36,483 nt of DNA, from contig NZ_LFML01000079.1 of assembly GCF_001044425.1 (NCBI RefSeq), forward strand, positions 58,789-95,271, read 5' to 3'. Both the position numbers and the translations under genes were made by a program. How positions within the stretch are numbered: the stretch's first letter is position 1; each line of letters opens with the position of its first letter. The stretch comes from Streptomyces roseus (GTDB lineage: Bacteria; Actinomycetota; Actinomycetes; Streptomycetales; Streptomycetaceae). Below, in pieces: positions 22,169-29,521 of the stretch. The notes under the pieces were generated by a model, which saw nothing but the letters and a program-made list of their open reading frames with translations, was not told the DNA's origin and ran no database searches.

Positions 22169-25108
22169 TCACCATGAGGTTGTAGGTGTGCCGTCTGGGT
22201 CCAGGCCGTATGGCCACAGCCGGGTGAAGATTCTCGGCTTCTCCTCCAGACGGGGCAGGGCGTGGGTGCTGCCGTGGTCGGCGGCCTGCCGCGCCAGGGC
22301 CTCGGCACCCTCCCGATCACCGGCCTCCTCCCGCATCCAGGCCAGGTCGGACAGGACGTCGGGGCTGCCGAGGTTGGCGCCCTGCCGCGCCAGGGCCTCG
22401 GCACCCTCCCGATCACCGGCCTCCTCCCGCAGCAAGACCAGGTGCCACAGGGCACCGGTGCTGCCGTGGTCGGCGGCCTGCCGCGCCAGGGCCTCGGCAC
22501 CCTCCCGATCACCGGCCTCCTCCCGCAGCAGGACCAGGGAGCACAGGGCGTTGTCGTTGCCGTGGTCGGCGGCCTGCCGCACCAGGGCCTCGGCACCCTT
22601 CAAGTCCCCGGCCTTCTCCCGCATCCCGGCCAGCCAGTACAAGGCGTCGCTGTTGCCGTGGTCGGCGGCCTGCCCTGCAAAGACCTTGGCACCCTCCGAG
22701 TCCCCGGCCAGCTCCCGCATCCTGGCCAGGCGGTACAAGGCGTCGCTGTTGCCGAGGTCGGCGGCCAGTCGGAGCGGCGCTTCGGCACCCTCCCGGTCCC
22801 CGGCTCGCTCCCGGATCACGGCCAGGTCAAGCAGGGCAGTGGTGTTGTCGTGGTCGGCGGCGGCCTGCCGTGCCATGGTTTCGGCACTCTCCCGGTCCCC
22901 GGCCTTCTCTCGCATCCTGGCCAGGTGAACCAGGATGCCGCTGTTGCCTCGGTCGGCGGCCTGCCGTGCCAGGGCTTCGGCACCCGCCTGGTCCCCGGCC
23001 TCCTCCCGCATCCGGGCCAGGTCATACAGGGGACCGGTGTCGTCGAGGTCGGCGGCCTCCCATGCCAGGGCTTCAGCACCCTCCCGATCCCCAGCCCGCC
23101 CCCGCAACCTGGCCAAACAACCAAGGGCATGGGTGTTGCCGAGGTCGTCGGCCTGCCAGAGCAGTGCTTCGGCAGCCTCTGAGTCCCCGGCCTCCTCCCG
23201 CATGTAGGCCAGGTCAACCAGGGCACGGGTGTTGTCGTGGTCGGCGGCCTGCCGGAGCAGTGCTTCGGCACCCTTCAAGTCCCCGGCGTCCTCCTCCCGC
23301 ATCCTGGCCAGGAGGTACAAGGCGTCGCTGTTGCCGTGGTCGGCGGCCTGCCCTGCAAAGACCTTGGCACCCTCCGAGTCCCCGGCCTTCTCCCGCATCC
23401 TGGCCAGGTGGTACAGGGGGTTGGTGTCGCCGTGGTCGGCGGCCTGCCGGAGTAGTTCTTCGGCACCCTCCCGGTTACCAGCCTTCTCCCGCATCCGGGC
23501 CAGGTCAAGCAGGACACTGGTGTTGTCGTGGTCGGCGGCGGCCTGCCGTGCCATGGCTTCGGCACCCTCCCGGTCCCCGGCCTGCTCCTGCATAGCGGCC
23601 AAGTGGTGAAAAGCACCGATGTTGCCGTGGTCAGCGGCGCGGTGGCGGAGGGAGTGGGCCCATTGCATGCGGTGCCGGTCCTCGGCCGCACGGACGAGGT
23701 TGCCGAGGTCGTCGGGGTCGGTGAGGTGGGTATGGGCGGCGTGCCAGAACGACGCGGGCGGGCACAGGTGCCTGCGGCTGGTGCGGCCGTGTTGTTCGAG
23801 GTAGTCGGCGAGTCGGAACACAGGTCCCGCGGTTGAGGGGGCCGGGCCGTGAACGGCCGGGGACGGGGCGGGAGGACGTCGCCGGGTGCGGGGGGTGGTG
23901 CGGCGCAAGGGGGCCTGTTTGCCGTGGACGAGGGCGGCGAGTTCGGCGAAGACCTGCTCGGCCCAGTCGTCGCTGAGGTGGTCGTAGTCGGTGTCGGTGA
24001 GGTAGTCGGTGGCGGCGTCGGTGAGGAAGGCCTGGGGGAGATGGAGGCCGACACCGAGTCGGCGGGCGTCCATCGCCGCTTCCAGGATCGCTGCGGCGGC
24101 CGGAGTCGCATGCCGGTAGCAGTTGAGGAGTTCGGGGGCACCGGCGAGGTCCTGGGTAACCTGCCCGTCGGTGCCCGCACGACTCAGGGCGTCGTCCAGG
24201 AGCCGGTCCCCGCTCTCGGCAAGAGCGGCCGCGGCGGCCAGCGCCGGAGCGTCGAAGGCCTCAGGAACTGTCAGCGTCCGGCCGGCCAGTAACTCCCGCA
24301 CCCGGCTGTGTGGGTCCTCTTCCCCTGGCGCGGGCAGGGCTGTGTACCGGGAGGCGTACTCGGGCCAGAGCGTGCCCAGCACCAGGACCGGCGCGCACTC
24401 CGCGGTCACCAGCAGCTGGTGCACGGCCGCCGCGATCTGCTCACCTGCCGAGCGGTTGCCGAGGTAGTGCTGGGCTTCGTTCAGCCACACCACGGTGTGT
24501 GGCGCGACGCGCGGCAGGTCTTGAAGGGCGTTTTGGGCGCGGGTCGGGTCGAATGGATGCCACAGCCGCCACCCCCGCTCCGCGAGCGGCTGTACGGCCT
24601 CCCAGCACGCCCGTGTCTTCCCCGTTGAGGAACCACCCACCAACACCACGGCCCCGCTGCGGCCCGCTGCGGCATCCTTTACCACCTGGGCCATTACCCG
24701 GTCGTGCTCGCGCTGCACATACCCGGGCATCGTCCGGGCCCCCGACCTCCCGGGCCCGGAGGCTGTGTCAGTGGGCCCGGCCGGGTGGACCTCCAGGTCG
24801 TGCGGATCCCACTTACCGATCGGACGGCCTGGCACCGACCGCACCCCATCCCTGGTCTCCTCGGCCGCGCTCCGTCGCAACTCCCGCAGCTCCTCCACTG
24901 ACAGCTGCAGCGCACGGGCCAGGGCCGCCACCGTCTCGGGCGAGGGGGCAGGCTTCGCGGGCGAGAGTGCCTCCGACACCGTCGTGCGCCCCAGCCCGGC
25001 ACGCTTGGCGAGATCCGTCTGGTTCAGCCGCATGCGGGCCATCCCGCCCTTAAGTCTCTCCCGCAGCTCGGTCAGCGCCGGATTCTGGCCGTTGTACTCG
25101 TCGTGCAC
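22169..25108 (-). CDS. HTH / P-loop NTPase / repeat protein, 979 residues
   Basis: A large multidomain protein. Residues about 12-80 are an XRE-type HTH (MRLNQTDLAKRAGLGRTTVS). A P-loop NTPase follows with Walker A GGSSTGKT (158-165) and a Walker B-like HTVVWLNEAQ (204-213), then a helical segment to about 480. The C-terminal half is 14 near-identical 32-33-residue units plus a partial one, with the pattern AADHGN-x-x-ALYxLARMRE, then AGDREGAEALARQ: a TPR/Sel1-like solenoid. GTG 25108 follows GGGGG at fair spacing. The DNA-binding, NTPase and solenoid order is that of STAND-like signalling proteins, where the repeats sense a ligand and the NTPase switches. I infer a sensor-switch role in regulation or defence; neither is shown. 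A small membrane protein gene is divergent from it. Confidence 0.85.
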   Translation of the reverse strand: MHDEYNGQNPALTELRERLKGGMARMRLNQTDLAKRAGLGRTTVSEALSPAKPAPSPETVAALARALQLSVEELRELRRSAAEETRDGVRSVPGRPIGKWDPHDLEVHPAGPTDTASGPGRSGARTMPGYVQREHDRVMAQVVKDAAAGRSGAVVLVGGSSTGKTRACWEAVQPLAERGWRLWHPFDPTRAQNALQDLPRVAPHTVVWLNEAQHYLGNRSAGEQIAAAVHQLLVTAECAPVLVLGTLWPEYASRYTALPAPGEEDPHSRVRELLAGRTLTVPEAFDAPALAAAAALAESGDRLLDDALSRAGTDGQVTQDLAGAPELLNCYRHATPAAAAILEAAMDARRLGVGLHLPQAFLTDAATDYLTDTDYDHLSDDWAEQVFAELAALVHGKQAPLRRTTPRTRRRPPAPSPAVHGPAPSTAGPVFRLADYLEQHGRTSRRHLCPPASFWHAAHTHLTDPDDLGNLVRAAEDRHRMQWAHSLRHRAADHGNIGAFHHLAAMQEQAGDREGAEAMARQAAADHDNTSVLLDLARMREKAGNREGAEELLRQAADHGDTNPLYHLARMREKAGDSEGAKVFAGQAADHGNSDALYLLARMREEDAGDLKGAEALLRQAADHDNTRALVDLAYMREEAGDSEAAEALLWQADDLGNTHALGCLARLRGRAGDREGAEALAWEAADLDDTGPLYDLARMREEAGDQAGAEALARQAADRGNSGILVHLARMREKAGDRESAETMARQAAADHDNTTALLDLAVIRERAGDREGAEAPLRLAADLGNSDALYRLARMRELAGDSEGAKVFAGQAADHGNSDALYWLAGMREKAGDLKGAEALVRQAADHGNDNALCSLVLLREEAGDREGAEALARQAADHGSTGALWHLVLLREEAGDREGAEALARQGANLGSPDVLSDLAWMREEAGDREGAEALARQAADHGSTHALPRLEEKPRIFTRLWPYGLDPDGTPTTSW
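22286..23638 (-). repeat. 14 tandem 96-99-bp coding repeats
   Basis: This part of the NTPase gene codes for units of 32 residues, with three units of 33. Several units are nearly identical at DNA level, for example those with the GDREGAEALARQAADHG block near 22380 and 22480, so the array is recently expanded and prone to change in copy number. Confidence 0.9.
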
Positions 25109-25128
25109 GGTGCGCCCCCAGGACCGTC

Positions 25129-25174
25129 GTGTTCGCCGGTGTTCATCTTCCTACCGGCGAACCTCGGCGAACAC
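25129..25174. promoter_or_regulatory. Dyad between NTPase and small membrane gene
   Basis: TTCGCCGGT (25132-25140) pairs with ACCGGCGAA (25153-25161), and the outer GTGTTCGCCG (25129-25138) also pairs with CGGCGAACAC (25165-25174). The three GGCGAAC half-sites lie just upstream of the NTPase start and of the divergent gene, suiting an operator, perhaps for the NTPase's own HTH. Confidence 0.6.
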
Positions 25175-25228
25175 GGAATCCGCGACCTTCGACCACGTCA
25201 ACACCCCACCCAATAACGGGAGATTGCC

Positions 25229-25426
25229 GTGACTGTCGCCGTCGTTCTGCTCACCACCGCATTCGTGATAGTCGTCGCCCTGCTGGCCGCCGCCGGTGCG
25301 GGCAAGCTGGCCCGCATGGACAGTGCCAGCTACCCCACGGCCCTCACCCGCGCCGCTGCCACCTTTGCGGCAGTCGTCACCCTCGGCGCCGTCGTAGCAG
25401 GCACCCTCACCCCCCTCCTCACCTGA
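25229..25426 (+). CDS. Small two-helix membrane protein
   Basis: A 65-residue hydrophobic protein beginning at GTG 25229 behind CGGGAG. Two membrane helices are visible: residues 3-24 (VAVVLLTTAFVIVVALLAAA) and 43-62 (AAATFAAVVTLGAVVAGTL), joined by a polar loop KLARMDSASYPTALTRA. It is divergent from the large NTPase gene and shares its control region, so the two may work together. No family is recognised. Confidence 0.7.
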   Translation: MTVAVVLLTTAFVIVVALLAAAGAGKLARMDSASYPTALTRAAATFAAVVTLGAVVAGTLTPLLT

Positions 25427-25453
25427 CGACCGGCCCTGCTCGTCCCAGTGCCC

Positions 25454-25492
25454 CCGTTTTGCGGCTGGTGACAAGCTTCTTACCGGCACCCC
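25454..25492 (-). repeat. Flanking hairpin element, right copy
   Basis: On the minus strand GGTGCCGGTAAGAAGCTTGT, then CACCAGCCGCAAAACGG, aligns with 22074-22111. Inside it GCTGGTGA can pair with TTACCGGC. Changes relative to the left copy partly preserve pairing. Confidence 0.65.
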
Positions 25493-25609
25493 AACTCGCG
25501 CGTTCGTCGGCGAGACGTTCTGGTGGTTCGCCAAGTTGAGCGCACGTTCGCCAAGCTCACTGAGACCCGGTGCTGGTCGTGGAATGACAGACCCACCTCG
25601 GCTTCTTGT

Positions 25610-25641
25610 GTATGAATTACTACAGGTGTAGTTTTTCATAC
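25610..25641. promoter_or_regulatory. BlaI/MecI/CopY-like operator
   Basis: GTATGAATTACTACAG and its near reverse complement form a 32-bp dyad (13 of 16 pairs). The centre is ACTACAGGTGTAGT, which contains TACAnnTGTA, the core recognised by CopY/BlaI/MecI repressors. It lies 29 bp before the ATG at 25671. No BlaI-type gene is seen in the window, so the regulator would act from elsewhere. Confidence 0.6.
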
Positions 25642-25670
25642 ATCGCCTTCCTGTGGAGGATTCCTGCTTC

Positions 25671-26006
25671 ATGCGGATCACCTTCGACCTGCCCGACGTC
25701 TCCGGTGGGTCTCAGACCGTCGAGCTTCCCGAGGACGTCGCCGTCGCCCTGTACGACGGCCTCACGAACAGCCGTGCCGTCATCGACCCCAAGGCCGAGG
25801 ACTTCGACGAGCTCATCGCCTCTACTAGCCTGCTCAGTCGGCTCATCGCCCACCTGACGCTGTCCCGCGAGCGCCACATCGCGGCGGCTGACGCCACCAG
25901 CCCGAACGCCAACCGCCGGGCCATCGGCATCGCCGCCGCGATGCAGCCCTCGCAGCTCGGTGTCGTGCTGGAACGCAACGGCCGACCCCGCAACCGGAGG
26001 ACCTGA
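25671..26006 (+). CDS. Hypothetical protein, 111 residues
   Basis: It starts at ATG 25671 (MRITFDLPDVSGGSQTVELP), with GGAGG at 25655. The first 30 residues look like a beta-strand pair, followed by helices (EDFDELIASTSLLSRLIAHL, TLSRERHIAAAD) and a basic tail. The upstream BlaI/CopY-like dyad suggests it is repressed until a signal. It is followed after 53 bp by the phosphotransferase gene and may share its transcript. No family is recognised. Confidence 0.7.
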   Translation: MRITFDLPDVSGGSQTVELPEDVAVALYDGLTNSRAVIDPKAEDFDELIASTSLLSRLIAHLTLSRERHIAAADATSPNANRRAIGIAAAMQPSQLGVVLERNGRPRNRRT

Positions 26007-26059
26007 CCAGCAGCCTCCAGCCCAGTTCCCGAAGTCCTCACAGCCCGGAAGGAAGTCCC

Positions 26060-27043
26060 GTGGAACTCCACGTCATCGAGCGGTCCGCCAACGCCTTTCA
26101 GCAGGGCCTGACCGAACGCCAGATCCTGGCGGTCGCCCGACGAGCCTTCGGGCCTGGCACCGAGGTCCGTTCCGCGACGGAGCTGGGCGGCGGCATGTAC
26201 AACACCACCTACCGCATCGACCTCGGCGGCCGCGAGGAGCCGGTCGTCCTGCGCGTGGCACCCGAACCGGACAGGCAGTTCCACTCCGAGCAGGAGCTGA
26301 TGCGCGCGGAGTACGCGTCGGTGCCGTGGCTCGCGCCGATTGCCGACCTCATGCCGCGGGTCCTGGCGGCCGACTTCACCCAGGCTGTCATCGGACGGGA
26401 CTGGATGATCCAGTCCTTCCTGCCCGGCACCCCGGCGCCGGAACTCCTCGGGTCCTACCCGAAGGAGACGCATGGGGCGTTCTTCCGGCAGATGGGGGAG
26501 ATCACGGCTTCCGTGCATGCTGTCGCAGGACCGTGGTTCGGTCCGGTCACCGGTCCCGGACACGCGCGTTGGAGCGAGGCCGTCGTCACGTCCCTGCGCC
26601 TGATCTCCGAGGACGTGGAGGGCTGCGGCCTGGACGCGGCCGACCTCCGTAAGGCCGCCGACGCCGCCCAGGCCGGCGCCCAGGTCCTCGACGAGGTCGC
26701 GGTGCCGCGGCTGCTGACCGGGGACCTGTGGACGGTGAACACCATGCTCGCAGCCGCCCCGGTCCCCACGATCTGCGGCGTCCTGGACATGGACCGCACC
26801 TGTTGGGGGGATCCGGAGGCGGACTGGACGATGCGGATGGCCCGGGCCAAGCAGGACGCCCGCCTGGCGTTCTTCGACTCCTACGGCCGCCCCGAGGAGA
26901 CCGAGGCCGGCGCGTGGCGGCGGCACCTGTACGAGGTGCGCCACCTCGGCGCGCTGCGCCTGGAGCGGCACCGGCTCGGCAACGAGGCCGGAGTCGAAGA
27001 CTCCTACGGCGCGGTCGCCGAGGAGCTGGCCGCCCTGATCTGA
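26060..27043 (+). CDS. APH-family phosphotransferase / kinase-fold protein
   Basis: A 327-residue protein of the aminoglycoside phosphotransferase and small-molecule kinase fold. The N-lobe has ELGGGMYNTTYRID (nucleotide-binding loop) and VVLRVAPEP (ATP-binding Lys position replaced by Arg). The catalytic loop reads LLTGDLWTVN (T220, D222, N227): the family's usual His is Thr, while the catalytic Asp and Asn are kept. The metal site follows as VLDMDRTCWGDPEADW (D243, D245). GTG 26060 follows GGAAGGAAG. The substrate could be an antibiotic, choline-like compound or fructosamine; nothing here decides it. A strong terminator follows. Confidence 0.85.
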   Translation: MELHVIERSANAFQQGLTERQILAVARRAFGPGTEVRSATELGGGMYNTTYRIDLGGREEPVVLRVAPEPDRQFHSEQELMRAEYASVPWLAPIADLMPRVLAADFTQAVIGRDWMIQSFLPGTPAPELLGSYPKETHGAFFRQMGEITASVHAVAGPWFGPVTGPGHARWSEAVVTSLRLISEDVEGCGLDAADLRKAADAAQAGAQVLDEVAVPRLLTGDLWTVNTMLAAAPVPTICGVLDMDRTCWGDPEADWTMRMARAKQDARLAFFDSYGRPEETEAGAWRRHLYEVRHLGALRLERHRLGNEAGVEDSYGAVAEELAALI

Positions 27044-27056
27044 CCACGGATACACC

Positions 27057-27094
27057 GAAGGGGGCGCCACCCAGGTCTGGGTGGCGCCCCCTTC
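27057..27094. terminator. Bidirectional terminator
   Basis: GAAGGGGGCGCCACCCA (27057-27073), loop GGTC, and the exact complement to 27094 form a 17-bp perfect stem. It separates the converging phosphotransferase gene and biosynthetic operon. Confidence 0.92.
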
Positions 27095-27103
27095 CTCGTT
27101 GGG

Positions 27104-28348
27104 TCAGGCGGGCTGCGGTTCGACGTGGATGTCGATGTCGTCGAGGAGTTGGGCGACGCGGGCCTGGGTGGTGCGGGCGTCGGGGCTGACGACGATGAAG
27201 CAGCCGAGCCGTCCAGCGTTGGTGTGGGCGGGACCGACCGCGTCGCCGGGGCGGGCGCGGAGCCGGACAAGGGGGATGTCCGGGCCTGGTCGGGGCAGGC
27301 CGGTAACGGCGGTGAGGCGTCCGGCGGCCGGGCTGGTAAGGAAGCGGACAGTGGCGTGGTGGCGGCGGGCGGGGGTGAGCCGGGCGGGGCGGCCGAGGGC
27401 GATGTCGAGGAGGGCTGTCCAGGGGTTGATGCCCAGGGCGTGGTGGAGAAGTTCGCCGATGTGGCCGGCGCCGATGCGTGCTGCGGTTTCGATGACGTAC
27501 GGGCGGCCGATGGGGGTGACGATGACCTCGGTGTGGGAGGCGCCGTTGCGGATGCCGACGGCGCGGACCGCCCTCGCCACCTCCCGATGGATGGCCTGTT
27601 CCAGCGCGGGCGGGAGCTGGGTCGGCAGGCTGTGGGCGAGTTCGACCCGGTGGGGGCCTCGGGTGGTGGTCTTGGTGGTGATGGCCAGGTGGGTGGTTCG
27701 CCCGTGCTGGGTGAACGACTCGACGCTGTACTCGCGGCCCGGGATGTACTGCTGGAGCAGCACCGTACGGCCTACCGTGGCCGCGTACATGCCCGGCGCG
27801 GTGTGGGCCGTCTGCCAGGCGGTGTCGGCGTCGTGGAGGCGGGCGAGGACGGTGACGCCCTGGGAGCCGGCGGCGTCGGCCGGTTTGACGATGACGGGGA
27901 GCCGCATGCCGGGCCGCAGGAACCGGGTTCGGAGCATGGCCGGGGTGGCGATGGTGTGGGTGCGGGGCGCGGTGACGCCTGCGGTGGTGAAGGCGTCGGC
28001 CATGGCGGCTTTGTCGCGGGCGGCGTGCGCGCGGACGGGTTCGTTGCCGGGCAGGTCCAGGAGGGCGCAGGTGTGGGCGGCCAGAGGGGTGAGGTACTCG
28101 TTGGTGGTCAGGACGGCGGCGGCGTTGATGCGGCGGGCGTAGGCCACGGTTTCGGCGAGGGCCTGCTGCGGGTTGCCCAGGTCGGTGGTGAGGGTGCCGG
28201 TCAGCAGGCCGCGCAGGGCGGGGCTGTAGCCGGTGAGGGCCTCGGTGGTGGTGACGGTGTGGACGGGGTGGCCGGAGGCGGCCGCGGTCCGGGTCAGGTG
28301 CCCGGACTCGGGGCCGGCCGCCTCCAGGAGCAGGACGGGACGGTTCAC
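27104..28348 (-). CDS. ATP-grasp ligase (L-amino-acid-ligase-like)
   Basis: A 414-residue ATP-grasp enzyme expected to join a carboxylate and an amine through an acyl-phosphate. It has a pre-ATP-grasp Rossmann start (VLLLEAAGPESGHLTRTAAA), LPVIVKPADAAGSQGV (ATP-binding Lys and Gly-rich loop), LLQQYIPGREYSVESF and HTEVIVTPIGRPYVIETAAR (metal-binding Glu), then IGAGHIGELL, typical of the biotin-carboxylase and L-amino-acid ligase branch. GTG 28348 overlaps the stop of the amidinotransferase gene (GTGA), so the two are translationally coupled. It is the last gene of the pentapeptide operon. I infer a role in joining an amino acid to the guanidino building block or to the modified peptide. Confidence 0.88.
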   Translation of the reverse strand: MNRPVLLLEAAGPESGHLTRTAAASGHPVHTVTTTEALTGYSPALRGLLTGTLTTDLGNPQQALAETVAYARRINAAAVLTTNEYLTPLAAHTCALLDLPGNEPVRAHAARDKAAMADAFTTAGVTAPRTHTIATPAMLRTRFLRPGMRLPVIVKPADAAGSQGVTVLARLHDADTAWQTAHTAPGMYAATVGRTVLLQQYIPGREYSVESFTQHGRTTHLAITTKTTTRGPHRVELAHSLPTQLPPALEQAIHREVARAVRAVGIRNGASHTEVIVTPIGRPYVIETAARIGAGHIGELLHHALGINPWTALLDIALGRPARLTPARRHHATVRFLTSPAAGRLTAVTGLPRPGPDIPLVRLRARPGDAVGPAHTNAGRLGCFIVVSPDARTTQARVAQLLDDIDIHVEPQPA

Positions 28349-29496
28349 GTGAGGTAGTCCTCGCACGTGCCGTCTCGGCGGGTGTCGAGGGTGAAGCAGT
28401 GGAAGCCGCCGCCGAAGAGCCGGCGGTGGCGGTGCCGTACGGGCACGACGGTGAAGTGCTCGGCTTCGAGGGTCTTGATCAGGCCGGTGCAGTCGGCGTT
28501 GACCAGGACGGTGTCCGGGTCGACGGAGAGGACGTTGAGGTCGATGTAGGGGCTGGTCAGGACGAGGTCGGCGTCGCCGTAGGCGGGAAAGGCGCCGGTG
28601 TCCGGCTGGGGCGGGACGATGAACTTCCAGCTCTGCAGCGGTTCGGGGAGCATGTCGCGGATGCCGTCGTGCCGGGCGAGGAACACCCCCGGGCGCAGGG
28701 CGAGGAGCATGGAGTCGATGTGGTTGTCGGCCATGCGGTAGACGCGGTGGATGCGGTAGCGGCCGGCCAGGTGGCGCTCCAGCCAGTCGACTCCGCGGGC
28801 GTGGTTTGCCTGGGCGATGTTGACCACCAGGTCGCGGCCGAGGCGCAGGACCTGGGCGCCGTCGAGCATCATCTCGTAGCCGACGTCGTACGGGCTGGGC
28901 TGCGGGTCGTCGATCGGCTCGGTGGGCCCGCCGAGGGTGGTGGTGGCGTCGCGGGCGTAGGAGAGGTCGAAGCTGGCGTCGGTGAGGGTGGGGCGCGGCA
29001 TCGTGGTCCAGCGGGCGCCGGCCTGCCAGTAGTCGGTGAATACCTGGGCGAGGAGGCGGGTTTCCAGGTAGCGGGCGCGGATCGCGGGCGGGGTCTCGAT
29101 GATCTCGTCGCCGAGGATGAGGGTGTTGTCGCGGATGTTCAGGGCGGGGACCGGGGGTGCGGTCCAGCCCAGGCCGGCGATCGGAGCCGGGTCGGCGGGC
29201 AGGGGGATCGGCCGGTGGACGGTGATGCCGAGGTCGGCCAGGACCTGGGCGAGGTCTTCGACGTCCTCGGCGAGTTCGGCGGCGTAGCGGCGGTTGATCG
29301 CCCACTGCTCCGGCCGCGTGTCGGCTTCGGTGGGGGTGACGAGGCGGGGGTAGGCCCAGTCGGAGCGGAAGCCGGTGAGGTTCTCGTGGTGGAACAGCTC
29401 GAAGGAGACGTCGCGGTCGTGGCCGGTGTAGTTGGCCGCGGATCCGACGATGATCTCGCGCAGGCGGGTGAAGTCGTCGTGGCTGCTCAGGAGCAT
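28345..29496 (-). CDS. Glycine/inosamine-type amidinotransferase
   Basis: A 383-residue enzyme of the arginine:glycine amidinotransferase family (AGAT, StrB1), which moves an amidino group from arginine to an amine to form a guanidine. The catalytic residues are in place: D212 in MMLDGAQVLRLGRDL, H259 in ADNHIDSM, and the nucleophile C367 in FGGGFHCFTLD. The start ATG 29496 is preceded by GAAGGAACCTCACCC. It follows the hydroxylase by 25 bp and overlaps the ATP-grasp gene. In natural-product pathways such enzymes make guanidino acids; pheganomycin uses one to form the residue ligated to its ribosomal peptide. Confidence 0.95.
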   Translation of the reverse strand: MLLSSHDDFTRLREIIVGSAANYTGHDRDVSFELFHHENLTGFRSDWAYPRLVTPTEADTRPEQWAINRRYAAELAEDVEDLAQVLADLGITVHRPIPLPADPAPIAGLGWTAPPVPALNIRDNTLILGDEIIETPPAIRARYLETRLLAQVFTDYWQAGARWTTMPRPTLTDASFDLSYARDATTTLGGPTEPIDDPQPSPYDVGYEMMLDGAQVLRLGRDLVVNIAQANHARGVDWLERHLAGRYRIHRVYRMADNHIDSMLLALRPGVFLARHDGIRDMLPEPLQSWKFIVPPQPDTGAFPAYGDADLVLTSPYIDLNVLSVDPDTVLVNADCTGLIKTLEAEHFTVVPVRHRHRRLFGGGFHCFTLDTRRDGTCEDYLT

Positions 29497-29521
29497 GGGT
29501 GAGGTTCCTTCGTCTCGCGGG

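Larger units (their letters stand above)
25427..25670. other. Intergenic region with repeats and an operator
   Basis: There is no gene. It contains the right hairpin element (25454-25492), two GTTCGCCAAG direct repeats 20 bp apart (25526-25535 and 25546-25555), and a BlaI/CopY-like dyad (25610-25641). Confidence 0.6.

Noticed and set aside
22262..23182. Repetitive plus-strand frame rich in GLPxQGLGTLP units
   Set aside because: It is the complement of the repeat units of the NTPase gene; the minus-strand reading forms a regular helical solenoid.
28399..29502. A 367-residue plus-strand frame
   Set aside because: It is antisense to the amidinotransferase, with low complexity typical of complementary frames in high-GC DNA.
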